A stretch of DNA of 64,000 bases from Adiantum capillus-veneris (Eukaryota; Streptophyta; Polypodiopsida; Polypodiales; Pteridaceae): assembly GCA_014529385.2 (NCBI GenBank), contig CM043950.1, positions 153,692,445 to 153,756,444 on the forward strand. The letters are read 5' to 3'. Of the stretch, positions 13,501 to 25,500 are shown in pieces; position 1 is the first letter of the stretch, and each line of letters opens with the position of its first letter. A model generated the notes under the pieces. It saw only the letters and a list, made by a program, of their open reading frames with translations. It ran no database searches and was not told the DNA's origin. The translations under genes and the position numbers were made by a program.

Positions 13501-16500
13501 GTCATCCCCATCGTCGTCACCGGCATAGCCTAGACTTGCATCAGTCTCATGCATACCGTTTGTACCAAATTGTGCAATCATAAGTAGACCACTCTCGCCG
13601 ACGAGAGTGGGGCCTTCGGAGGAGGGTTTTACAACGTCTCTGGTGTCGTATTTCTCTTCTCTCTCTATCTCTCAGTCTCATTCACTTGCACGCACAGTGT
13701 CCATTCACTTTGTTTATGATCAAAGCACTTTCCATTAAGAACGGAAGGCTCTCCCTTCCATAAGATTTAAAAGGAACCTTGAGCACAGTTCGGAGCACTC
13801 ATCTTGAGCAAAGCGCAAACAATCATTCCGTTGCACCTAACAAGGGATTTAACGGTACTTCCTCCCGTTTATTGAATTGCTGGCCTCAACGATTTCCTCG
13901 GTAGTAAAATTGCAGTTGAAACTTTGGTATTAGACTTGGAAACCTAATTGTAACTACTAGACCCTCGCCTAGTCCTACTGCTCCAAGGATTCGTTATACA
14001 CACATGACGTTGCACCACCACACACACACATAAACACTATAAGAGATAGTCATCTGACTCACCTCTCAGTTCTAGGGCCATCTGGCTCACTGTCACGATT
14101 GTAACCATGTTGCAGTATGACATACACTCCTAGTTGCAGATACGCGAAGTGCCATGCCAAGGAGGACCCCTGCGCTTGGATGGTCACGACCCTTCGCTCA
14201 AGAGACGTGACTCTTCGCCAAAAGCCACACTCCTTCGACGATTGGTCACATGCGACTCTTCGCCCAATGGTTGCATCTATTCGTCGAAAGGATGTGTCTT
14301 TACATCTAAAGTCATGTCTCTTCACCAGGAGACGTGTCTTTTCATTTGTCCCTTCGTCTCCTATATAAGGAGCCTATTTTACTAAGTTTTCAAGGAGTCA
14401 TTCAATCAATCAAACACAGAGTCTTCTGAGTCTTGCTTCTGAGTTCGGTTCAAGTTTCTTAAGTCTTAATCATGAGTTTCAGTACTTGATTAAGGATTAG
14501 TACCTAGAATCCTTACAATGAAATCAGAGCGAATTTTTTCCCAGCCTTGCGGGTTTTGAGCCTCTCACCCTCGCCGCTAGCCTCTTAATCCTCTTCCCGG
14601 AGTTTCATGGAGGAAGCAGAAAGGCGAATCCTACAGGCGACGTGTATCGACACATGTAACCCCTACCCGCACCCTCACCAAATGAATCACACATCCTCGG
14701 CATATTGGAGAGCTCTTGCTTACCCGGGCTGACATGAGGTGGAAAATGATGGAATCCCTCGTGCACAACTACTGGTCGTGCGCCCTCCCCGGTTGCTCTA
14801 CTTTGCGCCCCGCACCCCTCTACAAGTGCCGACGCACTTCTTGTTGAAAGGGTGTGTGACCCTTGGCGCAACTCCCTACTCTCAGGTGATCGCATCCCCT
14901 CTTCTACGCTGCTTCAATCAGCCAAACAACACGCTGAAGTTGTTCTTTTTCACACTGGTGCCTCTTCAGTTTGCTCGATGGTGTCTTTTACACATTTCAC
15001 ACGAAGGGTGGCCACTTTTAAAAACTGAAGACCAAATTTTTTAAAGGGCCACTTTGGGCACCCACTTGAACATTAAAAAAAGCTCACGATTTCAACCAGC
15101 ATACAAACCCACGAATCCAGCCAACGCTTGCATAAACAGAAGGTAGCGTAAGGAAAATTCAGTGCCCCTTGCTGACCCAAATTTGATCGCCCCCCTATGT
15201 TGGACATTCCCGGGTACTGCCCGCTCGTGTGGACCCACCTTTCCCTTAGCGATCAAATTTCCGCAGCCGACGATGGAACTGCAACTCTTGTGAATGTGTC
15301 ATGTCCAATTCTCCAGATAGGTTCGAAGGCTTCGCGTTCATCACGTAACTGAGTTACGTGGACGATATTCCCTCTGAGGTTGGACCATGCGGACATCTCA
15401 GGATAGAAAATGTCAATACGAGGACACTCTTGCTGTTCTCAAGGAGCATATAGTAGCACTTTCGACAAGCCTCGCATCAATCAATACTCGCTTGGAGCAG
15501 TTGCAGATTCAAACCAAATTTTCTCACCCAAAGCATGGTTTCTCAAAGACAACTAGACACAAAGTACCTTCGAGCGAGAAACAAAAGTCTCAGCATGAAT
15601 ATTCTTGGAAATGCTACAGTTCTAAGCAACCAACTTCTTATCAGAATCATCGGCAACAAAAGCAGCAATATGAAGCTTCCAAAGGATCATCAACGATATT
15701 AAGATGGGCTTATTTAGTGGCACATATATCCGACCCTAGTCAAGTACTCGGTCGTGAATGCCTCGACATTGGACAAGTTTCCCCTCGCGAGCCATGCCCT
15801 ACGTTTAAGTCTTTCTTATTTGATGGTGGTAAAGTTTAAGATTTATTGATCCTTTCCTTGTGCAAGAGGATCCTTCAGAGGTCTAAGAGGCAACAGCTCC
15901 CTTGACCTCCCCCTTCTCAATTGGAAGCCTTAATACCCGCTGAGAAAGCTGAAGATTCAGAAGATTCCAGTTCTTATGTGATAACCAACAAGCACATAAT
16001 CACTTCTTTGGCCGTGATCCAGGCAAAAAAAGTCGCCTCGTCACCGCCCTTGCAGAATAAAGTCTTTGTCTCTAAACAGATACCAGATGCTATGGTGAAT
16101 GATAATTCTTCAAACTCGAAGATTCCAATCCTTATCTTCAGTGGTGCAAAGGACAAAACAGATAGAGACTCTTGCATCATGACTTTAGTCGCTGCAATTG
16201 AATTTTTGGACACAACTTGTTCCACAGATAAACCTTTACAGATAGAAATACCTCCAATACTACTCTCTCTCAATCTACGACATTCCTTCAGGAGGAGTTT
16301 ACTGTTCCAGATAAACCAATGGAATACCTTACAGATTTCCAACCAATGGTCATCACTCAACAGAAAACTCAAGTCAGTTTACCAATAATTTCACTCGAAG
16401 TAGATACAAATTCAATCTTTTATTGGACAAAGCTCGAAGTTACAAACGACTTTGACAAAGGCACTTATCAAGTTGCAGATATGATCAGCTTGCAGCTTGG

Positions 16501-19500
16501 CAAAATAGTCATGGTCAATAACAGTGCCATGACGTGGGACTTAACAGAAAGAGCTTTGGATGCAGAAGCACTACATCAATACATTTTCTTCTTCCCGGAG
16601 TTTCTACAACTATCCTGGGTTTTATTTAAAGAGGGAGGGAAATGTCACGATTGTGACGATGTTGCAGTATTACATACACTCCTAGTTGTAGATACGCGAA
16701 GTGCCATGCCAAGGAGGACCCTCGCCCTTGGATGGTCATGACCCTTCGCTCAAGAGACGTGCCTCTTCGCCAAAAGAAACGCTCCTTCGACGACTGGTCA
16801 CACCCCTTCGCTCTACAGGTGCGACTCTTCGCCCAATGGTTGCAACTATTCGCCAAAAGGATGTGTCTTTATGTAACAGACTTTGACACTCTAAGTCAAG
16901 ATTCTATCGCAACAGCACCAATAACCACTTCAAAACAGTTCACAGTTCACAATAGATTTGCACTGGCCCAGCGGAGTTCCGTGCCTAGAGATATTGGCCC
17001 CAAAGACTAGCACCCCTTTCGGTATTTCTTTTTGTATTAATCAAAGTTCAAAGTACAAGAGTGGTTGGGTCTCACTCTCAGACTCTGCGTCCAGATGCTC
17101 TCTAGAGTGGCAGCCCAATCCACTTATTTATTTGTTTACAAGGGATGCCAAAAGCAGAGCCCCAAAAGCTTAAAATAAAGCAAAGGTTCTTTTCTTTCAC
17201 AAGCTCTCTCTTGAGCTTTCAAAATTAAAGCAAAGACTCTCTCTCTCAAATTGCGTAGCTAAAAAGCATGAGCATAAATCACGCCGCAATATCCGAAATT
17301 CTGCCGTACGGTGCCACGTCATCATGTCTGCGCATTTTTCGGGACCTCCCTGCTACCCTTAGGGTTAGGGTTAGGGTTAGGGTTTTAACAGTTTTAGTGT
17401 TTTTGGCAGATTTTAGGGTTTGCAAGTTTTAGGGTTAGGGTTTCAGTAGCAGTTAGGGTTAGGGTTTTTGCTCTTGGACAACCACATCATCACTTTGTGA
17501 CACTTTACGTCTAAAGTCATGTCTCTTCACCAAGAGACGTGTCTTTTCTTTTGTATCTCTTCGTCTCCTATATAAGGAGCCTATTGTACTCAGTTTTCAA
17601 GGAGTCATTCAATCAATCAAACACATTGTCTTCTGAGTCTTGTTTCTAAGTTCAGTTCAAGTTTCTTAAGTCTTAATCACGAGTTTCAGTACTTAATTAA
17701 GGATTAGTACCTAGAATCCTTACACTCACCCTTGAGCCTAGGAGCTCGCAGCTACTTCGGCATGGTGCCTCACCTCAAGGACTAGCATCCCTTGCCACCA
17801 ACGCAAACCCTAGCTTGGGTGTTCGAGCAAGCACTACCAAGGGGATATAGTCCAAGTGTGGTGATTGCATGAGATAGCTCACAAATGAGCCCATGGTTTC
17901 ATTTATAGGACTTCATACCGCTCTAAATTAAGGACTTGATTCACACTTGTTGGGGACATTGCTTAGGCACACATCCCAATTTCTAGGGATGTAACACTTA
18001 CCCCCATTAATTGAATTGTTGTCTTCAGCGATTTCCTCAGTAGTAAAATTGCAAAATTGAGTCAACAACTTTATCGACTCCCAAGTTACAGCTGACTCGG
18101 GTCCAGGTTTCCACTTGATCAGATGAATGGGAGGGTTGATGAGACCGCTCTACCCTTTCGTCAAAGAAAAACTCATGTTCAAAGGGGACATATCACGCAG
18201 TATCTTCCAAGCTAGGATGTGGTCACACGAAGCATAGTAATCAGTGACTGGCATGGTTATAAAGAGCCTTGCATATTACATATAAGACCTATAATCGATG
18301 ACTATACATCACGTGGCCACATATGTCACAAAGTGATGACGTGGCTGCCCGCTCTACTGAAACCCTAACCCTAAAAAGCTGAAACCCTAATTCTGTTGAA
18401 ACCCTAACCCTAAAATCAAAAACCCTACTTCTGCCCTAACCCTAACCCTAATCCTGAATTTTGCTGACGTGGCAGTTGAACGTGTCAACTGTACGGATCT
18501 CCGTGATTTGCAGCATGAATTGCGCTAATAGCTTTTTGACAGTTTTTGAGCCATGCTTTTTCCACGCAATTGTTGAGAGAGAAAGAGGGAACCTCTTTGC
18601 TTTATTTGACTAAGCAAGAGAGAGAGAAAGAGAAAAGCCTCTTTGCTTTCTTTTAGCAAGAGAGAGAGAGAAAGAGAAACTACTTTATTTTTGCAAAGCT
18701 TTTAAGCTTTTGATTTCAGCTTTTAGGGCTCTGCTTTTGGGATCCCCTTGTACTCTTTAATAAGTGGGAATGCCACTCACAACTCAGGGCATCTGGACAC
18801 AGAGTCTGAGTGTGAGCGCCTGCCCGCACTCTTGTACTTTGAACTCATATTAATACAAAAAGAAATACCGAAAGGGGCGCCAGTCTTTGGGGCCAATATG
18901 TCTAGGCACGGAACTCCGCCGGCCCAGTGTCGAATTAAATTGTGAATTGTGAACTGTTTTGAAGTGGTTATTTGGTGCTGTCGTGGTAGATTCTTGACTT
19001 GAAGTGTCCAAGTCTGTTACAGTGGTATCAGAGCACGGCCGATTTCTCTTCTACGGGAAATTTGATCCCAATTTTTTTTCCGCGGCACCGATGGCTTCAG
19101 GCAAAGATCAGTCGACTCCCTCTGCATCCGGAGATGCGGGAAGGGATCACAACGAAGATTCCGGCAAGGAGTATGGACCGTCTCGGCCTACTCAGGCGGA
19201 TCGTCGAGAGATGGAGCATCAACAATTGATCGGCGACGCAACAAAGATGACGCTCAATTTTGCGAAGGACCCAAAATTTGCAAAATATATGAGCAAGACT
19301 GTAACAAACTGCTGATGTGTCGAAGCCTAAAGAATGGAGCCAACTTACAGATGCCGGCCGAGGGGCCTAAACCCTAAGAAGAACAAGCAGCAAAAGAAGT
19401 GTCACAGAGTGAGGACGTGGTTGCCCGAGTGCAGAAAACCCTAACCCTAATTTCTGCCAGAAACCCTAATTCTGAAAACCCTAATTGCTGAAACCCTAAT

Positions 19501-22500
19501 TCTGGAAACCCTAACCCTAAAACCTGCAAACCCTAATTTCTGCCAGAAACCCTAATTCTGAAAACCCTAATTGCTGAAACCCTAATTCTGGAAACCCTAA
19601 CCCTAACCCTAAAATCTGCAAACCCTAATTTCTGCCAAAAACCCTAACCCTAAGGCAGCAGACAAATTCCAAAAATTGCACTGACATGATGACGTGGCAA
19701 GCTGTACGGATTTCCGCGTTTTGCGTTGGCTGATGACGTGGCAAGCTGTACGGATTTCCGCGTTTTGCGTTGGCTGATGACGTGGCAAGCTGTACGGATT
19801 TCCGTAAATTGTGCTGGCAGCTTTTGGCATTGCTTTTTGGACCAAAAGTTTTTTGAAAACTTTTTATGTTTTTTGGACGAGAAGCTTTTGAGTTTGAAAG
19901 CTTTTCATATAAATTGCTTTTCAGGCCAAGGGCCTTTAAATATGAGGCTAGGGCTCATTCTCTGGCATGCTTCCTGGAGAAGGTGCAGAGTCTGGAGTAC
20001 CGGCTTGTACTTTGATGATGCAATATAAAGAAATACCGAAAGGGGCGCCAAGGTTTGGGGCCAATACTCTCTGGGGTGGAATTCCGCCACTTCGTGTCGC
20101 GTGTCGTCTCTCTCTCTCTCTCTCTCTCTCTCAGTTCGGTTGTTATTGAAGTGCGAAGAGTTTGTTCAGTCTGTTCTTTTCTATTGGCACGTGGTGCCCG
20201 TCTTGTGACAGAGACTTCTTTCTTTGAAGTGCACTCGCAGTGGCAGAAAACCACATCACTCCTAAAACCCGCTCTTAAGAAACCTTTTGCTCACAAGAAG
20301 TATACAGAGAAGGAATTAGAAGAGATGGTTGATGCGCGAATTGGTTAGCTTTTTGACGCGCAGAACAAAGCTAAAAAGCACAGCAAAAAGCAGAAGAAAG
20401 TTACTGACTTCCCGGGCTATTTGGGTCGTCAGTCGACATTTGAAAAGGCAAAGAAACAGAAGAAGCATGTTCGATTTGAAGGAGTACCCAGTTCTTCTTC
20501 CTCTTCTTCTTCTTCTGACAGTTCTTCTAGCTCATCTGACTCGAGCGAAGAAGAACGCAAAGGCAAAAAGCGAAGCAAGAAACAACGCTTCGGAAAGGGC
20601 AAGAAAAAGGCAAAGAAGTCTTAAATCTTGCCCAGTGAGAGACATTTCTACCGAGGACTCGTTACAAACAGTTCAGACTCTGACGACAACAATTTTTATG
20701 CAAAGAAGAAGAATTTTTTATAAAGCCAACCAATTGACTTTCTGGAAGATAAAAGCAAGAAAGTCCGAGAGTTTAAGGATGATGGACAGGATTTTTCGAG
20801 AGTACAGGCTATTTGTTGGCACTTTCTTTGACGATAGCATTGTTTTCTCCAAGAATGAAGCAGAACACAGAGATCATCTGCTTCAGGTCTTTCAGGCATT
20901 ACGAGATCACAAGTTAGTGATTAATGCAAAGAAAAGTGAATTTTTCCTATCAGAGATACACTTCTTGGGACACATTGTCTCAACAACGGGAGTGCAAATG
21001 GATCCGGCCAAGATAGAGACTATCCGTTGTCAGGAGTTTTTTCGAGCAAGGAATTGCGCATATGTACATACACGTGCATGGTGCATCAAATAAAGGATTG
21101 CCCAATTTCCATAGCCAGGTGGTTACGTGGGGCCCACATGTGTACAGGTAGGACAACATGTACATAGTGCATCGATTTTCACTATTACCAGTACCAGTGT
21201 GTTTTTTCTACAATAATGAGGAGTTGGTAGCGCATCAAACTTCTCGAGGAAGCTATCCGCGGGCCGACGACATGATGTAAGCAGGTGCGTCAGATGGCAT
21301 CTAGTGGCGTCAGGAGGGCGAACGAGGTCAATATTTGCACGCGGATGAGGACGGACACAACGTGGGTGTTTGCTTGTGAAAATTATGCAGAAAGGTCATC
21401 ATGAGGACCTTTTTTTGGGGCCACTTCACGTGGTGGCGAGATGCATTATTGGAAAAAAGCTGAGTGCCAGGTGTGCGAATGATGCAAAAAGGTGACAACT
21501 ATGCACTGCGAGGTCAGTTTTTGGCCTGTTCGGGGTCCGTTTGAGGTCATCTAAAAGGCCAAGGGTGCCCAAGTGATAAAGCTAAGTGTGGGAACTGAAA
21601 AAACAGAGAGAAGACCAGAAAAAACGTGGAGAAGAGAGGAGGAACAGCCGCAGGTGTGTTTTTGCTCATTTTGGAGCCTGTTTTGGCCGTAAACTGCTCA
21701 TCCGAGGTCGGATTTGAGCACTTTGACATTGTAGACTGGGGTTTTGGGCCGTTCCGGACGCGATGGCGCTGTCCATTTTGCCAAATTCCTCACTCTTTTC
21801 CTGCTGTTTTTCTGTGTAAGTTTCTCCTATGAGCGAAGTTTCTGCTCCAGTTTGTGATTGTATCTGGCTTATTTTACCCATATTGTGTGAGCTGTTTGCC
21901 CCATTGGTGTTGGCCCAAGCTCATTTGTATCTAAACATCAGAAGTTCTCCTCTTTTGAGCTGAGTTTTTGTGTGTGTGTGTGTGTGTGTCTCTGTGTGTA
22001 GTGGGCAAGTGGATAGTCTCTCTCCTCTCACTCCAGAGTTGTGTTCCCTGTCTCGGCCAGGTGTGTTGTGTAAGCCGAGTGGTGCCCCATAGTGTGTGTG
22101 TATCTTCCCAAGAGTGTGTGTCGGGTCGTTATAGAGGCGCTGTGTGTGTTTTCATCCCGCTCACACCGTGATTGGCCCGATTTGAAGAATGTCTATGAAG
22201 TTAGAAGTTAGAAGCTTCTTGGGATTGTGTTCGTACTTCAGGCGATTCATTCGAAAGTTTGCAGAGGTTGCTTCCCCTTTGCATATCTTGACACAGAAAG
22301 GAGTCCCTTTCTCGTGGGGACCCACAGAGGTGACTGCCTTTCAGACTTTAAAAGAGAAATTGACTACGGGACCAGTTTTCACTTTGCCGGACACGCAGAA
22401 GTCATTTGAAGGATATTGTGATGCTTGTGGTCGTAGTCTGGGTGCGGTCTCAATGCAAGAAGGCCATGTCATTGCTTAACAGAGCCGATTGTTCTCAAGG

Positions 22501-25500
22501 CCGGAAATGATAGCACAGATTTATGAGAAAGAGCTTTTGGCGGTTATCCATGCTCTTACTCAGTGGCGGCACTACCTACTCGGAGCGGATTTTACTGTCT
22601 TTACCAGACCATCAAAGTTTACGCTACTTCTTGTCACAGAAGCGGCTATCGGAAAAGCAGATGCGGTGGGCGAACATTTTGTCACAGTTTCACTTCCAAA
22701 TTGTCCATGTTCAGGGACAGAAGAATATGGTGGCAGATGCTTTTTCTCGGAAGCCGTTGGTTCTGGCTATTTCTACGATACATCATAGGAGCTTCGAGGA
22801 TATGGTCGACCAGTATGCCACAGATACAGATTTTGCAAACGTTTTCACACGGATACGGGATGGGGAGAGAGTAGCGGGATATTCCATTCAGGATGGCTAC
22901 TTGATGAGAAAAACCATATTGTGCATTACACAGCCGTTGAGGGAAAAGGTTATGACCGAATGCCACTATCCACCTTTTACGGGTCACCGCGGCATTGCTA
23001 CCACCATGAAAGGGGTAGAGAGATACTTCTTTTGGCCGAGACTCAAGAAGGATGTGAAAGAGTTTGTGCATAGTTGCTTGGTATACCAAAAGGTCAAGTT
23101 TGACAGGCATAAAGCATAGGGATTGTTCCAGCCTTTGCCCATACCCACCCACCCCTTGGAAAGTATTGCAATGGATTTCATTTTTGATCTCCCGAGAACA
23201 CAGAGTGGTCACGATGGTATCTGGACTGTTATTGACAGATTTAGCAAACAGGCTCATTTCATTCCAGTGAAGAAAACAGTCAAGCCGGATCGCCTTAGCG
23301 AGACTGTTTGTGGCCCAGATTTTCAGATTACATGACATGCCTGAGATGATTTTCTTCGACAGGGACCCCAGATTTACGAGTTTGTTTTAGGAGGAAATTT
23401 GGGAGAACATTGGCACGCGGTTGCAGTTCTCGTCATCGTTCCACCCACAGACTGACGGGGAATCTGAGATTGCCAATTCAGTGGTTTTATATTTATTGAA
23501 GTCTTATATCTCGGATCAGAAGACTCAATGGGAAAAGTCTCTACCTTTCGTGGAATTTGCCTACAATAACACGATACACTCTTCGACGGGGAAGGCGCCA
23601 TTTGAGATTGTTGAAGGTGCTACGAAGGTTCCACCCTTCCTAAGCACAAAAGATAAGATTTTTGAAGCGGATGAGTATACGCACGACTTAGGCACGGCTT
23701 TTGCTAAGGTCCGCGAGGCTTTGCAGAAATCTCATGAACGACAAAAAAAGGCAGTGGATCGCCATCGTCGCGATTTGAAATTGAAGGAGGATGATTGGGT
23801 GCTCTTACGTTTTGAGAAGGCACGCCTGAGAAAGAAAAAGGGAAAGGAGAGGCTTTTTCCAAAGCTTAGTATGAGATACTACGGACCTTTCCAGATATTT
23901 GAAAAGATCAATGATGTCTCCTTTCGATTGAAACTGCGTGACACTTGGAGGATTCACAATACATTTCATGTGAGTCTCTTGAAACCTTTTAAAGGTGATG
24001 TGCCTGATGATGGGGAGCCCGATGAGCAACCCAAAGTGGAAGAAAACGAGGAGATCCTTGTTTCTGAACAGATTTTGGTACATAAGGACACAAAGAATAA
24101 AGGTAAAGTCCGAAGGCGGTTCTTGATTAAGTTCAAGAACTATCCTGCATTGAATGCGAAGTTGATGGAGGAGGAGGACCTAGCAGATACTCCTTAGATT
24201 GTGAAATTTTATCTTGAAGCATTTGGTTTAGCATAGTCTATTCCAAATGGAACCCAGAATTCAGCTTGGCCGGAGATATGGTGCAATGGGATGCACAAGA
24301 GGGGAGTTACTCCGCTCCTTTGTCAACAGATGCCTTGAATTTTGTATACTAGAGTCACTGATGTCTCTTTGAGCTTCAGGGATACTGAGAGCTGACAGTA
24401 TTCTGCTGTATGACTTTACGAAATGGAATTCCTGAATATGAAACTGATTTGTTTTTGACTTGTTCTTAAGTGCAAGAACTGATAGACGAAATGACTGCAT
24501 CATTTTGGTCTAATTGATCTCGAATAGACATGGTTGCAATAGGGGTTATTCAATTGGGCATCGATGAGGTCCCGACTAGATCTAGATGCGATTGCTAGCT
24601 ACATTGCCGATAAATCATGGTCTAAGATCCGAATGAATGTTGAATGTCATGTGATGTCCTGTGATGTTTAGTGATGTGACTGTCGATTGGTACATCTGCT
24701 AGATGTGTGTTTCTAGTGCGTAGGTACTAACAATCAGTGTCTGCTAAGACAGTTTATCGCCTCTGTCTGTTTTGCAGGCGTAATCGCCCTCGTAATCGAG
24801 GGCGATTACAATGCTTTCAAGAGGGGGGTATGTTACAAAGTGATGACGTGGCTGCTCACTCTGCTGAAAGCCTAACCCTAAAAATTTGAAACCCTAATTC
24901 TGCTGAAAATCTAACCCTAAATTCAAAAACCCTAATTCTGCCCTAACCCTAACCCTAATCCTGAATTTTGCTGATGTGGCAGCTGTACAGAGCTCTGTGA
25001 TCTGCGGTGTGAATTGTGCTTGGCAGCTTTTTGACAGTTTTTGAGCCATGCTTTTTCCACGCAATTGTTGAGAGACAAAGAGGGAACCTCTTTGCTTTAT
25101 TTGACTAAGCAAGAGAGAGAGAAAGAGAAAAGCCTCTTTGCTTTATTTTAGCAAGAGAAAGAGAGAAAGAGAAACTGCTTTATTTTTGCAAAGCTTTTGA
25201 GCTTTTGATTTTCAGCTTTTGGGGCTCTACTTTTGGCATCCCTTGTACTCTTTAAATAAGTGGGAAGGCCACTCACAACTCAAGGCATCTGGACGCAGAG
25301 TCTGAGTGTGAGCACCTGCACGCACTCTTGTACTTTGAACTCAGATTAATACAAAAAGAAATACCGAAAGGGGCGCCAGTCTTTGGGGCCAATATCTCTA
25401 GGCACAGGACTCCACCGGGCCAATGTCGAATTAAATTGTGAATTGTGGACTGTTTTGAAGTAGTTATTTGGTGTTGTCGTAGTGTCCAAGTCTGTTGCAA

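Larger units (their letters stand above)
14091..17724 (+). mobile_element. Element A: non-autonomous LTR retrotransposon with CTCAC target duplication
   Basis: 5' LTR 14091-14517 (427 bp, TG…CA), 3' LTR 16643-17724 interrupted by a 636-bp insertion, 5-bp target duplication CTCAC at 14086-14090 and 17725-17729, a primer-binding site after the 5' LTR and a purine tract before the 3' LTR. The 2.1-kb internal region has no reverse transcriptase, integrase or protease that I can recognise, so movement must have relied on proteins from another element. Confidence 0.88.
19400..20210 (+). mobile_element. Family C LTR inside the gag of element B
   Basis: Starts TGTCACAGAGTG and ends GTGCCCGTCTTGTGACA; about 811 bp. 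Has roughly eleven AACCCTAA motifs (19436-19660), a 44-bp tandem repeat, CCTTTAAATATG, CAATATAAAGAAATACCG and a (CT)n tract. Flanks AGAAG and GAGAC do not match, so no target duplication is visible; either it was lost or the LTR arrived by recombination. Confidence 0.75.
18324..25499 (+). mobile_element. Element B: Ty3/gypsy chromovirus, full-length outline, decayed
   Basis: 5' LTR 18324-19021, PBS, gag, pol and 3' LTR 24831-25499, with target duplication ACATA at 18319-18323 and 25500-25504. Pol order is RT, RNase H, integrase, chromodomain, the Ty3/gypsy order. Protease and the first half of RT are deleted, several stops interrupt pol, and two LTRs (19400-20210 and 21028-22165) have inserted, so it is inactive. 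The LTRs look roughly 90% alike by eye, so it is neither very recent nor very old. Confidence 0.92.

Noticed and set aside
17358-19660. True interstitial telomere block
   Set aside because: The TTAGGG/CCCTAA words are scattered, mixed in form and always inside LTRs with TG…CA ends, so they belong to retrotransposon promoters.
20421-20624. Serine-rich nuclear protein (SR-like) at 20421-20624
   Set aside because: It lies in frame after gag sequence and before RT in element B, so it is the gag tail, not a splicing factor.
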